Shown here: positions 1-5,444 of the stretch, piece after piece | How the letters are laid out: each line of letters begins with the position of its first letter | Position numbering within the stretch: the first letter of the stretch is position 1 | Assembly (NCBI GenBank): GCA_964539385.1 | Contig: CAZIJC010000164.1 | Location: 1-9,765, forward strand | Direction: 5' to 3' | From: JAUVZF01 sp964539385 | GTDB lineage: Bacteria > Planctomycetota > Phycisphaerae > FEN-1346 | Length of the DNA: 9,765 bases | Position numbers and translations under genes: made by a program | The notes under the pieces: generated by a model | What the model was told of the DNA's origin: nothing | Seen by the model: the letters and a program-made list of their open reading frames with translations, nothing else | Database searches by the model: none

Positions 1-41
1 CTGGACCCTCCGGCCTACGTCTGTGGCCGTTCACCCAGTTT

Positions 42-88
42 CCCGCTGTTCTCTGCAGCCTCTCTGTTCTCTCTGCGGCCTCTGCGCT
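42..88. repeat. Degenerate 9-nt tandem repeat (CTCTGCGGC-like)
   Basis: Units of the form CTCTGYNSY start at 51, 62, 71 and 80. The last three are spaced exactly 9 nt, and related units at 42 and 60 resemble each other (CCCGCTGTT and CTCTCTGTT). A 2-nt CT slip separates the first pair from the rest. On the minus strand it reads as repeated GCAGAG. It lies just past the stop codon of the methyltransferase gene. From memory, similar CTCTGYGG tandem tracts occur between genes in many environmental genomes; their role is unknown. No hairpin or T-tract accompanies it, so it is not a clear terminator. Confidence 0.55.
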
Positions 89-113
89 AAAGACGAACCA
101 CCTCGTGCCTGCC

Positions 114-1133
114 CTACGCGTCGAGCGGCGCTTCGAAGGCGTAGTCCCGCATCGCCAGCAGGTTCGCCTCGGGCGTATCGCGGACGACTTCGCAGCCGGC
201 GCCGACGATGTAGTTCTTGCCCGCTTCCTGGTGGCACTGCGCGAGCGCGTCGCGGATGTCGTCCGGCGTCCCTTCGCGAAGGCAGTGGACCGGGTCGATG
301 TTGCCGAGGATGACCTGGTCGGTGCCCATCTTGGCGCGGCCCTCGGCCACGGGAACCATGAAGTCGAGGTCCACGATCTCGCACCCCAGTTGGCCGATGC
401 CTTCCAGGATTTGGCGCGTGTCGCCGCAGATGTGCAGGCGCACGCGGGAGCCCATCTCGTGGATGCCGTCGAAGAGCCGCTTCTCCTCCGGCCGGACGAA
501 CTCCTCATAGATTTGCGGCCCGACGAGCGAGGCGGCGGCGTCGCCGCAGCCGATGATGTCGCAGCCGGCCTCAATCTGTGCCCGCGCAAAGGCCAGTTCC
601 ATCTCGACGACGAGCGCGAACAGGTCGCGGATGAAGCCCGGATCGTCGTAGAAATCGAGCATCAGGGTGTTCAGGCCCCTGAGGTCGGCCCCCTCGGCGC
701 ACGGCCCCTCGATCCAGCCCTCGATGATTTTGTGGTCGCCGACGCGCTGCTTCAGCAGGGCGGCCGCCTCGATGCGGTCGAGCATCCGCCCGCCCGAGGT
801 CGGGTCGGGCATCGCCAGGCCCGCCAGGCGCGTCTTGTCCGAAAGCAGCGTGTTGTCTTCCCGGATGGCCGGCGGCAGGTCGTCGAAGAACTGGACGGAG
901 GCGCCCAGGTCGCACGCCTCGCGCGTCGGGTCCGAGATGCACGAGACGTAATCCAGGTCGAACGCCTCGGCCGTGGCGATCTGCCCCTCCACCAGAACGC
1001 GGTGGTCGGTGACGTAATCGCGGTAAGGCCTGCCGATGCGGTCGGCGGCAAACATCATCGTAATGGGCATCAGCGGCAGGCGGTCCACCGCCTCGCCGGC
1101 CATCATTGCCAGCACCCGCTCGCGCGAGGTCAT
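114..1133 (-). CDS. UroD-family corrinoid-type methyltransferase (MtaA/MtbA/CmuA-like)
   Basis: A 339-aa protein of the uroporphyrinogen decarboxylase superfamily, a soluble TIM barrel. It carries the H-x-C...C zinc signature of methylcobamide:thiol methyltransferases: H234 and C236 in LHICGD, and C314 in VGAGCEV. The family segment GCGDAAASLVGP (196-207) followed by YEEFVRP is also clear. It lacks the PVWxMRQAGR motif of true heme-pathway UroD; residues 18-34 have DRLPLMPITMMFAADRI instead. Known relatives move a methyl group from a corrinoid protein to a thiol or tetrahydrofolate, or demethylate methoxylated or methylated amine substrates. The ATG at 1133 is preceded by GGGAGGA, a good ribosome site; the open frame runs further upstream to 1277, but those codons look like non-coding sequence. 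The stop is TAG. It lies downstream of tilS on the same strand with a 140-nt gap. No corrinoid protein or MtaB/MtbB partner is in the window, so the substrate is unknown. Confidence 0.85.
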   Translation of the reverse strand: MTSRERVLAMMAGEAVDRLPLMPITMMFAADRIGRPYRDYVTDHRVLVEGQIATAEAFDLDYVSCISDPTREACDLGASVQFFDDLPPAIREDNTLLSDKTRLAGLAMPDPTSGGRMLDRIEAAALLKQRVGDHKIIEGWIEGPCAEGADLRGLNTLMLDFYDDPGFIRDLFALVVEMELAFARAQIEAGCDIIGCGDAAASLVGPQIYEEFVRPEEKRLFDGIHEMGSRVRLHICGDTRQILEGIGQLGCEIVDLDFMVPVAEGRAKMGTDQVILGNIDPVHCLREGTPDDIRDALAQCHQEAGKNYIVGAGCEVVRDTPEANLLAMRDYAFEAPLDA

Positions 1134-1273
1134 GGGTTGGGTCCTCCCGGCTCGTTTCGCCCGCCACCTTAACAGGCGCCGCCGCGGCTCGCAAGCAAGG
1201 GGGGCGGGCCATCGCGAATCCCCGAGCCCCGGCACAGTTCCTGCATGGCCCTTTTGCGCCCGTGTAGTGACGC
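1134..1273 (-). other. Intergenic gap between tilS and the methyltransferase gene
   Basis: This 140-nt gap contains the methyltransferase ribosome site (GGGAGGA on the minus strand, about 7 nt before the ATG). A weak promoter-like pair is present on the minus strand: TTGCGA at 1194-1189 and TAAGGT at 1171-1166, with 17 nt between them. The -10 matches poorly, so whether the gene has its own promoter or is read through from tilS cannot be decided. No strong terminator hairpin with a T-tract follows tilS. Confidence 0.3.
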
Positions 1274-2461
1274 TCACGGAGCGGGCGGGGTATTTGTTTT
1301 CCTCCCGATACGGATGGCCCGCCGCCGCCGCGCGGCCACGAGGCCGCCGGGAAGGAGCACCGGCCCGGCAACCGTCTTCGAGAGCAGCGCCGCGACGACC
1401 TCTCGCGTCCGCTCGGCCGACATGTGCTTCAGGCCGGCGCCCAGGTGCTCAATGGCCCGCCGGACGATGGCCCCCTGGAGCCACGGCCGCAGCGGCTCGA
1501 AGTCGTCGGCGTCGATCATAATCGAGCGCGGTGGCTCTCCTGAGCCATCGCGCGGCTGGGGCTTGGCAGACGCGGCGGGTCGGGAGACCCGCCGCGCAAG
1601 TCTGTGACCCGACGCTCCCGCGTCGGGCTCGGAGGCGCCGGTCACCGGCGTCTCGCGGACGATCTGCCGCCACACGTCGTCCAAGACGTCGGCCAGCACG
1701 TCGCTTGCGGCCGTCGCCTGGTCCGAGAGTCGCACGAGCGCGTCGTCGGCCTTCGGATTGAAATCCTGCCGGAGCAGCGGGAGCAACTTATGCCGTAGCC
1801 GGTTGCGGGTGTAGGCGTGGCTGGTGTTCGTTTCGTCCTCGTGCCAGTCCCGGCCGGTCGCCTCGAGGAACGCAAGCACCTGGGTCCGGGAGACGTCGAT
1901 GAGCGGCCGGACGATCTCGATGCCTTCTTCGGGCATGAGCGGCGCGCGCGGCCGGAGCGTCGCCAGACCCTCGATACCCGTGCCGCGCAGAATGTGAAAC
2001 AGGACGGTCTCGACGCGGTCGCTCGCGTGATGTGCCAGGGCGACCTTCTTGGCGCCTCGCCGCTGCGCGACGTCGGCCAGAAATGCCCGCCGCGCGTTCC
2101 TGGCCGCCTCCTCGACGCCGACGCCCTGGGTCTCGGCCTTGGCGCGGGTGTCGGCGCGCCCGACCTCGCACGGCAAGCCCAGCCGCGCGGCCAGGTTTTC
2201 GACGAATACCTGGTCGGTGTCGGCCGTACGTTCTCGTAAACCGTGATGCAGGTGGGCGACGACCGGCGCGACGGCCAGTTTCCGCTGCAAGGCGAACCCG
2301 TGAAGCACGCACGCGAGCGCCACCGAGTCCGGCCCGCCGCTCACGCCCACGACGACCGGCTCGAGCGGCTGCGATGCGGACTCCAGTCGCGGCAGCAGGT
2401 CGTGCCGCCGGATCGTTTCGAGCACGTGGTCGAGAAAAGCGTGTTGTGCGTCCGTCGGCAT
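1274..2461 (-). CDS. tilS: tRNA(Ile)-lysidine synthetase TilS
   Basis: A 395-aa cytoplasmic PP-loop ATPase that uses ATP and lysine to turn C34 of the CAU-anticodon tRNA-Ile into lysidine, so that it reads AUA and not AUG. The PP-loop SGGPDS is at 41-46. Other family marks are AHLHHGLR (69-76), HHASDRVET (144-152), LRGTGIEGLATL (158-169) and NTSHAYTRNRLRHKLLPLL (212-230). A helical region follows, ending near LPGGL (370-374). The usual HHxDDQ motif reads HHASDR here. Residues about 275-312 form a Pro/Arg/Ala/Ser-rich linker encoded by three DNA hairpins (see the repeat at 1526-1627). I chose the ATG at 2461. An in-frame ATG at 2470 overlaps a consensus -10 element and so could not be transcribed from it; neither start has a strong ribosome site. 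It is divergent from the membrane-protein block. Confidence 0.93.
   Translation of the reverse strand: MPTDAQHAFLDHVLETIRRHDLLPRLESASQPLEPVVVGVSGGPDSVALACVLHGFALQRKLAVAPVVAHLHHGLRERTADTDQVFVENLAARLGLPCEVGRADTRAKAETQGVGVEEAARNARRAFLADVAQRRGAKKVALAHHASDRVETVLFHILRGTGIEGLATLRPRAPLMPEEGIEIVRPLIDVSRTQVLAFLEATGRDWHEDETNTSHAYTRNRLRHKLLPLLRQDFNPKADDALVRLSDQATAASDVLADVLDDVWRQIVRETPVTGASEPDAGASGHRLARRVSRPAASAKPQPRDGSGEPPRSIMIDADDFEPLRPWLQGAIVRRAIEHLGAGLKHMSAERTREVVAALLSKTVAGPVLLPGGLVAARRRRAIRIGRKTNTPPAP
1526..1627. repeat. Three-hairpin palindromic element inside tilS
   Basis: Three short-looped hairpins lie in about 100 nt of the tilS frame. Hairpin A pairs 1526-1537 with 1542-1553 (12 bp, one G-T wobble, loop TCCT). 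Hairpin B pairs 1571-1581 with 1586-1596 (11 bp perfect, loop GGGA). Hairpin C pairs 1608-1615 with 1620-1627 (8 bp perfect, loop TCCC). It encodes a low-complexity stretch between TilS domains with no family resemblance. The architecture resembles REP/BIME clusters, or the Rickettsia palindromic elements known to insert in frame in genes. That this is an insertion is my inference. Confidence 0.7.
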
Positions 2462-2477
2462 GGCGGCCATTATACCA
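2462..2477 (-). promoter_or_regulatory. Extended -10 promoter of tilS, possibly giving a leaderless mRNA
   Basis: The minus strand reads TGGTATAAT (2477-2469), a perfect extended -10 box (TGn plus TATAAT). No good -35 is seen 16-18 nt upstream, which extended -10 promoters tolerate. Transcription would be expected to start near 2462, right at the ATG at 2461, implying a leaderless or almost leaderless message. Confidence 0.55.
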
Positions 2478-2551
2478 GTTCCGGAGGAGAGATGCGCGGT
2501 GGGGAGCCCCGCCCGCCGCGCGGGCCTGTAGGAGCGAGGCATGGAAACTCA

Positions 2552-2580
2552 TTGACTCCGGACGGGCCGCGCTGATACGT
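2552..2580 (+). promoter_or_regulatory. Candidate promoter of the membrane-protein block
   Basis: TTGACT at 2552-2557 matches the -35 consensus at five of six positions. GATACG (2574-2579), 16 nt further on, is a modest -10. The start codon of the first membrane gene is about 45 nt downstream of the predicted start of transcription. The region is divergent from tilS. Confidence 0.35.
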
Positions 2581-2624
2581 TTGTCGCGAGCCGTCGCACG
2601 TGAGAGGGGTGGAAAGGAACCGCC

Positions 2625-3446
2625 ATGAGCGAGAGTCCGGCTTCGTTGCCTTCCCCGCAGGATCGGCCGGGCGCCACCCTCGGCGTCCTGGACGCCGTCG
2701 GCATGGGCTGGCACCTGATGATGAGCGACTTCTGGCGCCTGTGGGTCGTCGCGTTCGTGATGCTGATGATCCTGATGGGCGCCGGCATGTTCGGCCTGCC
2801 TGCGCAGATCCTGGTCCAGCCGCCGCTGATGGCCGGCCTGTTCTACGTCATCGCCAAGCGTATCGACGGCGGGCGGGCCGAGGTCGGAGACCTCTTCGCC
2901 GGCTTCAAGGAACGGTTCGGCCCGTCGGTCGTCGGGATGCTGCCCGTCATGGCCGCAGGGCTCGTCTTCGGTGTCCTGATCGGACTGACGATGGCCGTCC
3001 TCTTCCTGGTGGGGGGCGGCATCATTGCGGCGGCCGAGGGCGAGGAGGAGGTTGTGGCCGTCGTGGTGATCGGCGGCCTTGTGCTGTTCATTGCCATCGA
3101 AATGCTTCTGATCCTCGGGCTCTGCGTCTTCACCATCTTCTTCCGATTCGTGCCGGCGGCCGTATGGGACCATCCGGAGTCGGGCTGGGCGGCGGCCAAG
3201 GCGTCGATGCGCCTGGTGAGGGGCCATTTCGCCTCGATGATCGGCTTCTTCCTCGTGTTCTGGGCAATCGGGACGGCGGCCAACCTTATCGGCATGCTGG
3301 CCTGCTGCATCGGCGTTTTCTTCACGACGCCCGTGCTCATCCTGTGGCAGTTCGCAACGCTGGTTTACCTGTACCGCTCCTGGACGGGCCAGCCGCTGGT
3401 TCAGCCGGCGGCGTCCGAAGCCGATTCCACGGCGGGTGAAAACTGA
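2625..3446 (+). CDS. Multi-pass membrane protein, paralog 1 of 3
   Basis: A 273-aa integral membrane protein of unknown function, generally similar to DUF975/DUF4013-type polytopic proteins (recalled resemblance, not verified). Order: short hydrophilic N-terminus; LGVLDAVGMGWHLMMSDFW (19-37); first hydrophobic segment (38-58); QPPLMAGLFY (65-74); VGDLFAGF (87-94); long hydrophobic stretches at about 101-135 and 143-176 separated by an acidic loop (E138, E140-E142); VWDHPESGW (180-188); hydrophobic segments at about 203-225 and 226-249 containing ACC; then LYRSWTGQPLVQP and a short tail. It has about five or six membrane segments and no signal peptide. The ATG follows GGAAAGGAA. It is the first of three tandem paralogs; the next begins 149 nt downstream. 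No catalytic motif is recognisable. Confidence 0.85.
   Translation: MSESPASLPSPQDRPGATLGVLDAVGMGWHLMMSDFWRLWVVAFVMLMILMGAGMFGLPAQILVQPPLMAGLFYVIAKRIDGGRAEVGDLFAGFKERFGPSVVGMLPVMAAGLVFGVLIGLTMAVLFLVGGGIIAAAEGEEEVVAVVVIGGLVLFIAIEMLLILGLCVFTIFFRFVPAAVWDHPESGWAAAKASMRLVRGHFASMIGFFLVFWAIGTAANLIGMLACCIGVFFTTPVLILWQFATLVYLYRSWTGQPLVQPAASEADSTAGEN
3366..3407 (+). repeat. 42-nt conserved block, copy 1
   Basis: This is the coding sequence for YLYRSWTGQPLVQP at the end of paralog 1. It differs from copy 2 (4340-4381) and from copy 3 (5299-5340) by one base each, both at third codon positions. Eleven of 13 codons with synonymous alternatives are identical in all three copies, including a GTT valine codon that is unusual for such GC-rich genes. 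Confidence 0.85.
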
Positions 3447-3476
3447 TTGACGCCGCTTGAAGCGCAGTGGTACCGT
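3447..3476 (+). promoter_or_regulatory. Weak candidate internal promoter before paralog 2
   Basis: TTGACG (3447-3452) directly follows the stop codon of paralog 1. TACCGT (3471-3476) lies 18 nt on and is preceded by TGG, giving a partial extended -10. The match is imperfect, so this is a suggestion only. Confidence 0.22.
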
Positions 3477-3490
3477 CTCTGGCGCAGATC

Positions 3491-3511
3491 GGCGCCGGGG
3501 CGGGCGGCGCC
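3491..3511. other. GC-rich stem-loop between paralogs 1 and 2
   Basis: GGCGCC at 3491-3496 pairs with GGCGCC at 3506-3511 across a 9-nt GC-rich loop, 44 nt after the stop of paralog 1. No T-tract follows, so it may be a partial terminator, an mRNA-stabilising structure or chance in GC-rich DNA. Confidence 0.35.
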
Positions 3512-3571
3512 TGAGATCTCAGATCTCAAATTTGAGATGTCGAATCTCAGATTGTCGATTTCAGATCGTTT
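3509..3571. repeat. AT-rich heptanucleotide tandem array
   Basis: From 3516 to 3566 every seventh position begins the dinucleotide AT: unit starts are 3516, 3523, 3530, 3537, 3544, 3551, 3558 and 3565. The commonest unit is ATCTCAG (3516 and 3544); variants include ATCTCAA, ATTTCAG and ATTTGAG. It contains a perfect 10-bp palindrome TGAGATCTCA (3512-3521) and a perfect 16-bp palindrome (3523-3538, centred on AAATTT). Base composition is very different from the flanking GC-rich DNA. It resembles the short tandemly repeated heptamers known in cyanobacteria only in architecture. It sits 20-80 nt before the start of paralog 2. Confidence 0.75.
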
Positions 3572-3595
3572 GCGAACCTGGGCAAGGAGCCAGTC

Positions 3596-4465
3596 ATGAC
3601 CGACCTTCTCTCTGACGACGTGCCGCAGGGCCTGCCCGGCGGCGAGACGCTGGGCGTGATGGATGCCGTCCGGATGGGCTGGCGACTGCTGATGGCCGAC
3701 TTCTGGCCGATCTGGCTCATCGGCCTGGTGGCGTTCGCCATCCAGATGGGTTGCGGCCTGCCCGGCGCCATTCCGTACATTGGAGCGTGCATCCAACTGG
3801 CCGTGGCCATCTTTGTCCAACCGCCGCTCATCGCGGGTCTGTTCTACGCCATCCGCAACTCGATCGACGGCTCCCCTGCGCAGGTGGGAGAGGTCTTCGA
3901 AGGCTTCCGCCAGCGGTACTGGCAATCGGTTGTGACGGTCATTCTGCCGCTGGTCATCGGTTTCGTGGGCACGTTGCTGATAGGCGGGATTATCGCCGGG
4001 GCGGTCGTCATCGGCGACGAGGCGGGCGGCGACGAAGAGATCGCCGTAGCCGTGCTCCTTTCGCTCATCATCGTCATACCCCTGTTCATCGTCATGTTCC
4101 TGGTCGGACTGCTGTTCATGTTCTCGCTGGTGGCGGTGTGGGACCATCCGGAGTCGGGGTGGGAGGCGGTCAAGGATTCGGTCCGCATCGTCAAGGCGCA
4201 CCTAATGTCGTGCGTTGGCTATGCCCTGTTGTGCGGGCTTATCGGGATGGCGGCCTATCTGTTGGGAGCCATCGCCTGCTGTGTCGGCATATTCTTCACG
4301 ATGCCGTTCGTGACGGTGTGGTTGTCGGCTTCGACGATCTACCTGTACCGTTCCTGGACGGGCCAGCCGCTGGTTCAGCCGATTGCGGTCGAACCGCCGG
4401 CCGAGGGCACCGGTCCCGTGGCGCCGGCCGACATCGAGCCGCCGCCTGCCCCGCCGATACCGTGA
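3596..4465 (+). CDS. Multi-pass membrane protein, paralog 2 of 3
   Basis: A 289-aa paralog of the preceding protein with the same order of motifs: LGVMDAVRMGWRLLMADFW (19-37), VQPPLIAGLFY (74-84), VGEVFEGF (97-104), an acidic loop (D141, E142, D146-E148), VWDHPESGW (181-189), a hydrophobic segment with ACC (227-229), and YLYRSWTGQPLVQP (249-262). The N-terminal hydrophobic hairpin is longer than in paralog 1 by about ten residues (around 53-70). The tail beyond 262 is rich in proline, alanine and glutamate (ends PPPAPPIP), probably disordered. The ATG is preceded by AAGGAG at ideal spacing. Similarity to paralog 1 is highest in the N-terminal hairpin, the VWDHPESGW segment and the C-terminal motif. 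The 149-nt gap upstream holds a heptamer repeat array and a weak promoter candidate. Function unknown. Confidence 0.85.
   Translation: MTDLLSDDVPQGLPGGETLGVMDAVRMGWRLLMADFWPIWLIGLVAFAIQMGCGLPGAIPYIGACIQLAVAIFVQPPLIAGLFYAIRNSIDGSPAQVGEVFEGFRQRYWQSVVTVILPLVIGFVGTLLIGGIIAGAVVIGDEAGGDEEIAVAVLLSLIIVIPLFIVMFLVGLLFMFSLVAVWDHPESGWEAVKDSVRIVKAHLMSCVGYALLCGLIGMAAYLLGAIACCVGIFFTMPFVTVWLSASTIYLYRSWTGQPLVQPIAVEPPAEGTGPVAPADIEPPPAPPIP
4340..4381 (+). repeat. 42-nt conserved block, copy 2
   Basis: Copy at the end of paralog 2. It shares a further extension ATTGC (4382-4386, with the preceding G) with copy 3 but not with copy 1. It lies 974 nt after copy 1. Confidence 0.85.
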
Positions 4466-4474
4466 GGCGGTGAC

Positions 4475-4490
4475 GCAGCCGCGCGGCTGC
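4475..4490. other. 16-bp perfect GC palindrome between paralogs 2 and 3
   Basis: GCAGCCGC (4475-4482) is followed directly by its reverse complement (4483-4490), 9 nt after the stop of paralog 2 and 31 nt before the ATG of paralog 3. It could form a short hairpin in the mRNA or bind a dimeric protein. There is no T-tract, so it is not a typical intrinsic terminator. Confidence 0.45.
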
Positions 4491-4521
4491 AGCACAGCAT
4501 CGGATCAGGGAGGACGCTCGC

Positions 4522-5424
4522 ATGACTCAGAGTCCGCCACCGGCCGCCGGTGCAACCGCCGCATCCTCCAACCTCGGCGTCATTGAGGCCATGCGGATGG
4601 GCTGGCGCCTGCTCATGGCCGACTTCTGGATGCTCTGGCTCCTGGCGTTCGTCAAGGGCGCCGTCGAGTTGGGCGTCGGCCTGGCGACGTGCTGCCTGTG
4701 CTGCCTCGCGCCCATCGTGGGGTTCTTCGTGAGGCCGCCGCTCATGGCCGGCCTGTTTCGCGGCGTATCGCGGCGCGTGGACGGCGGCCCGGTGGACGTG
4801 GGCGACCTGTTCGCGGCATTCCCGATGTGCTACTGGTCCACCGTCCTGGCAGGGCTGCCGGTGGTGGCGATCGACGCCTTGGCCGCCATCGTCCAGAACG
4901 TGGGCCAGACGTGTGTCCGCGTGCCCCTCCAGATCGGAGCGCCTCTGGTCGACGAGTTGGGCGCATCGGATGAGGAGACGGTCCTGGTCATCCTCGGCAT
5001 CGTCGCCGTTGTCGGCCTGGTGTTCGTGGTGGCAACGGCGATCGGTCTGGCGCTGGCCGCAGCGCGGTTCTTCTTTCAGTTCGCCCTGCTGGCCGTGTGG
5101 GATACCCCGCAGTCCGGCGTCGAGGCCCTCAAGACGGCCGTCGGGTTTGTGAGGACGCGCTTCTGGTCGGTCATCGGACTGGGCGTGCTGTTCTTGCTCT
5201 TGGAGATCGCCGCCGGCATCGTGGGCCTTCTGGCGTGCATCGTGGGGCTGCTCATTACCGTGCCCGCCGTCACGGTCTGGTACTACATCACCATGGTGTA
5301 CCTGTACCGCTCGTGGACGGGCCAGCCGCTGGTTCAGCCGATTGCCGCTGCGGGACCGGAGGGCGACGCGGCGGACGCCGGCGCGCCTGTGCCGCCGACC
5401 GATGTTCTACCACCCGGCGTCTGA
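4522..5424 (+). CDS. Multi-pass membrane protein, paralog 3 of 3
   Basis: A 300-aa third paralog, the most diverged. It keeps LGVIEAMRMGWRLLMADFW (18-36), RPPLMAGLF (71-79), VGDLFAAF (93-100), an acidic loop (D144, E145, D150-E152), VWDTPQSG (192-199, against VWDHPESG in the others) and YLYRSWTGQPLVQP (260-273). The first hydrophobic hairpin has a cysteine cluster, C57-C58-L-C60-C61; other cysteines are at 103, 131 and 239. The segment between the first GDLF motif and the acidic loop (about 101-143) is unlike the other two copies and includes a short polar stretch QNVGQTCVRVP. The tail is Ala/Pro/Gly-rich. The ATG follows GGGAGGA. It starts 56 nt after paralog 2 and is followed after 20 nt by the DUF2752 gene, so it is almost certainly co-transcribed with that gene. 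Function unknown. Confidence 0.85.
   Translation: MTQSPPPAAGATAASSNLGVIEAMRMGWRLLMADFWMLWLLAFVKGAVELGVGLATCCLCCLAPIVGFFVRPPLMAGLFRGVSRRVDGGPVDVGDLFAAFPMCYWSTVLAGLPVVAIDALAAIVQNVGQTCVRVPLQIGAPLVDELGASDEETVLVILGIVAVVGLVFVVATAIGLALAAARFFFQFALLAVWDTPQSGVEALKTAVGFVRTRFWSVIGLGVLFLLLEIAAGIVGLLACIVGLLITVPAVTVWYYITMVYLYRSWTGQPLVQPIAAAGPEGDAADAGAPVPPTDVLPPGV
5299..5340 (+). repeat. 42-nt conserved block, copy 3
   Basis: Copy at the end of paralog 3, 959 nt after copy 2, with two base differences from copy 2 and one from copy 1. Confidence 0.85.
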
Positions 5425-5444
5425 GGCTTTTGCGACAGGAAACG

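Noticed and set aside
114..1133. Heme-pathway uroporphyrinogen decarboxylase HemE
   Set aside because: The PVWxMRQAGR substrate motif is absent and the H-x-C...C zinc site of methyltransferases is present.
105..1172. Long plus-strand open frame of 355 codons opposite the methyltransferase gene
   Set aside because: It is rich in runs of Arg, Ala, Asp and Val with no recognisable motif, has no ribosome site and is exactly antisense to a clear UroD-family protein. It is an effect of high GC at third codon positions.
2511..2525. Short GC hairpin (GCCCGC/GCGGGC) between tilS and paralog 1
   Set aside because: Six base pairs with a 3-nt loop in very GC-rich DNA is expected by chance, and its position between divergent genes does not suit a terminator.
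2492..2575. Possible 27-codon leader peptide preceded by GGAGGA, upstream of paralog 1
   Set aside because: The ribosome-like site is good, but the peptide is low in complexity and the better promoter candidate (2552-2580) lies downstream of its start. There is no conservation evidence.
1788..3227. Minus-strand open frame of 479 codons spanning the tilS start and paralog 1
   Set aside because: It crosses the divergent promoter region and overlaps two well-supported genes in other frames, and its composition (His/Asp/Arg/Gln-rich) is typical of GC-rich shadows.
3509..3571. CRISPR array
   Set aside because: Units are 7 nt and contiguous, with no repeat-spacer alternation of 25-40 nt.
3544..3840. 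Coding potential on the minus strand through the heptamer array (repeated Leu/Arg/Ser/Ile/Glu residues)
   Set aside because: The heptad-like protein pattern comes from the 7-nt DNA repeat; the frame runs into antisense of paralog 2 and has no family support.
5097..5444. N-terminal extension of the DUF2752 frame
   Set aside because: It lies wholly within paralog 3 in another frame. The ATG at 5445 has a ribosome site and gives the normal family length.
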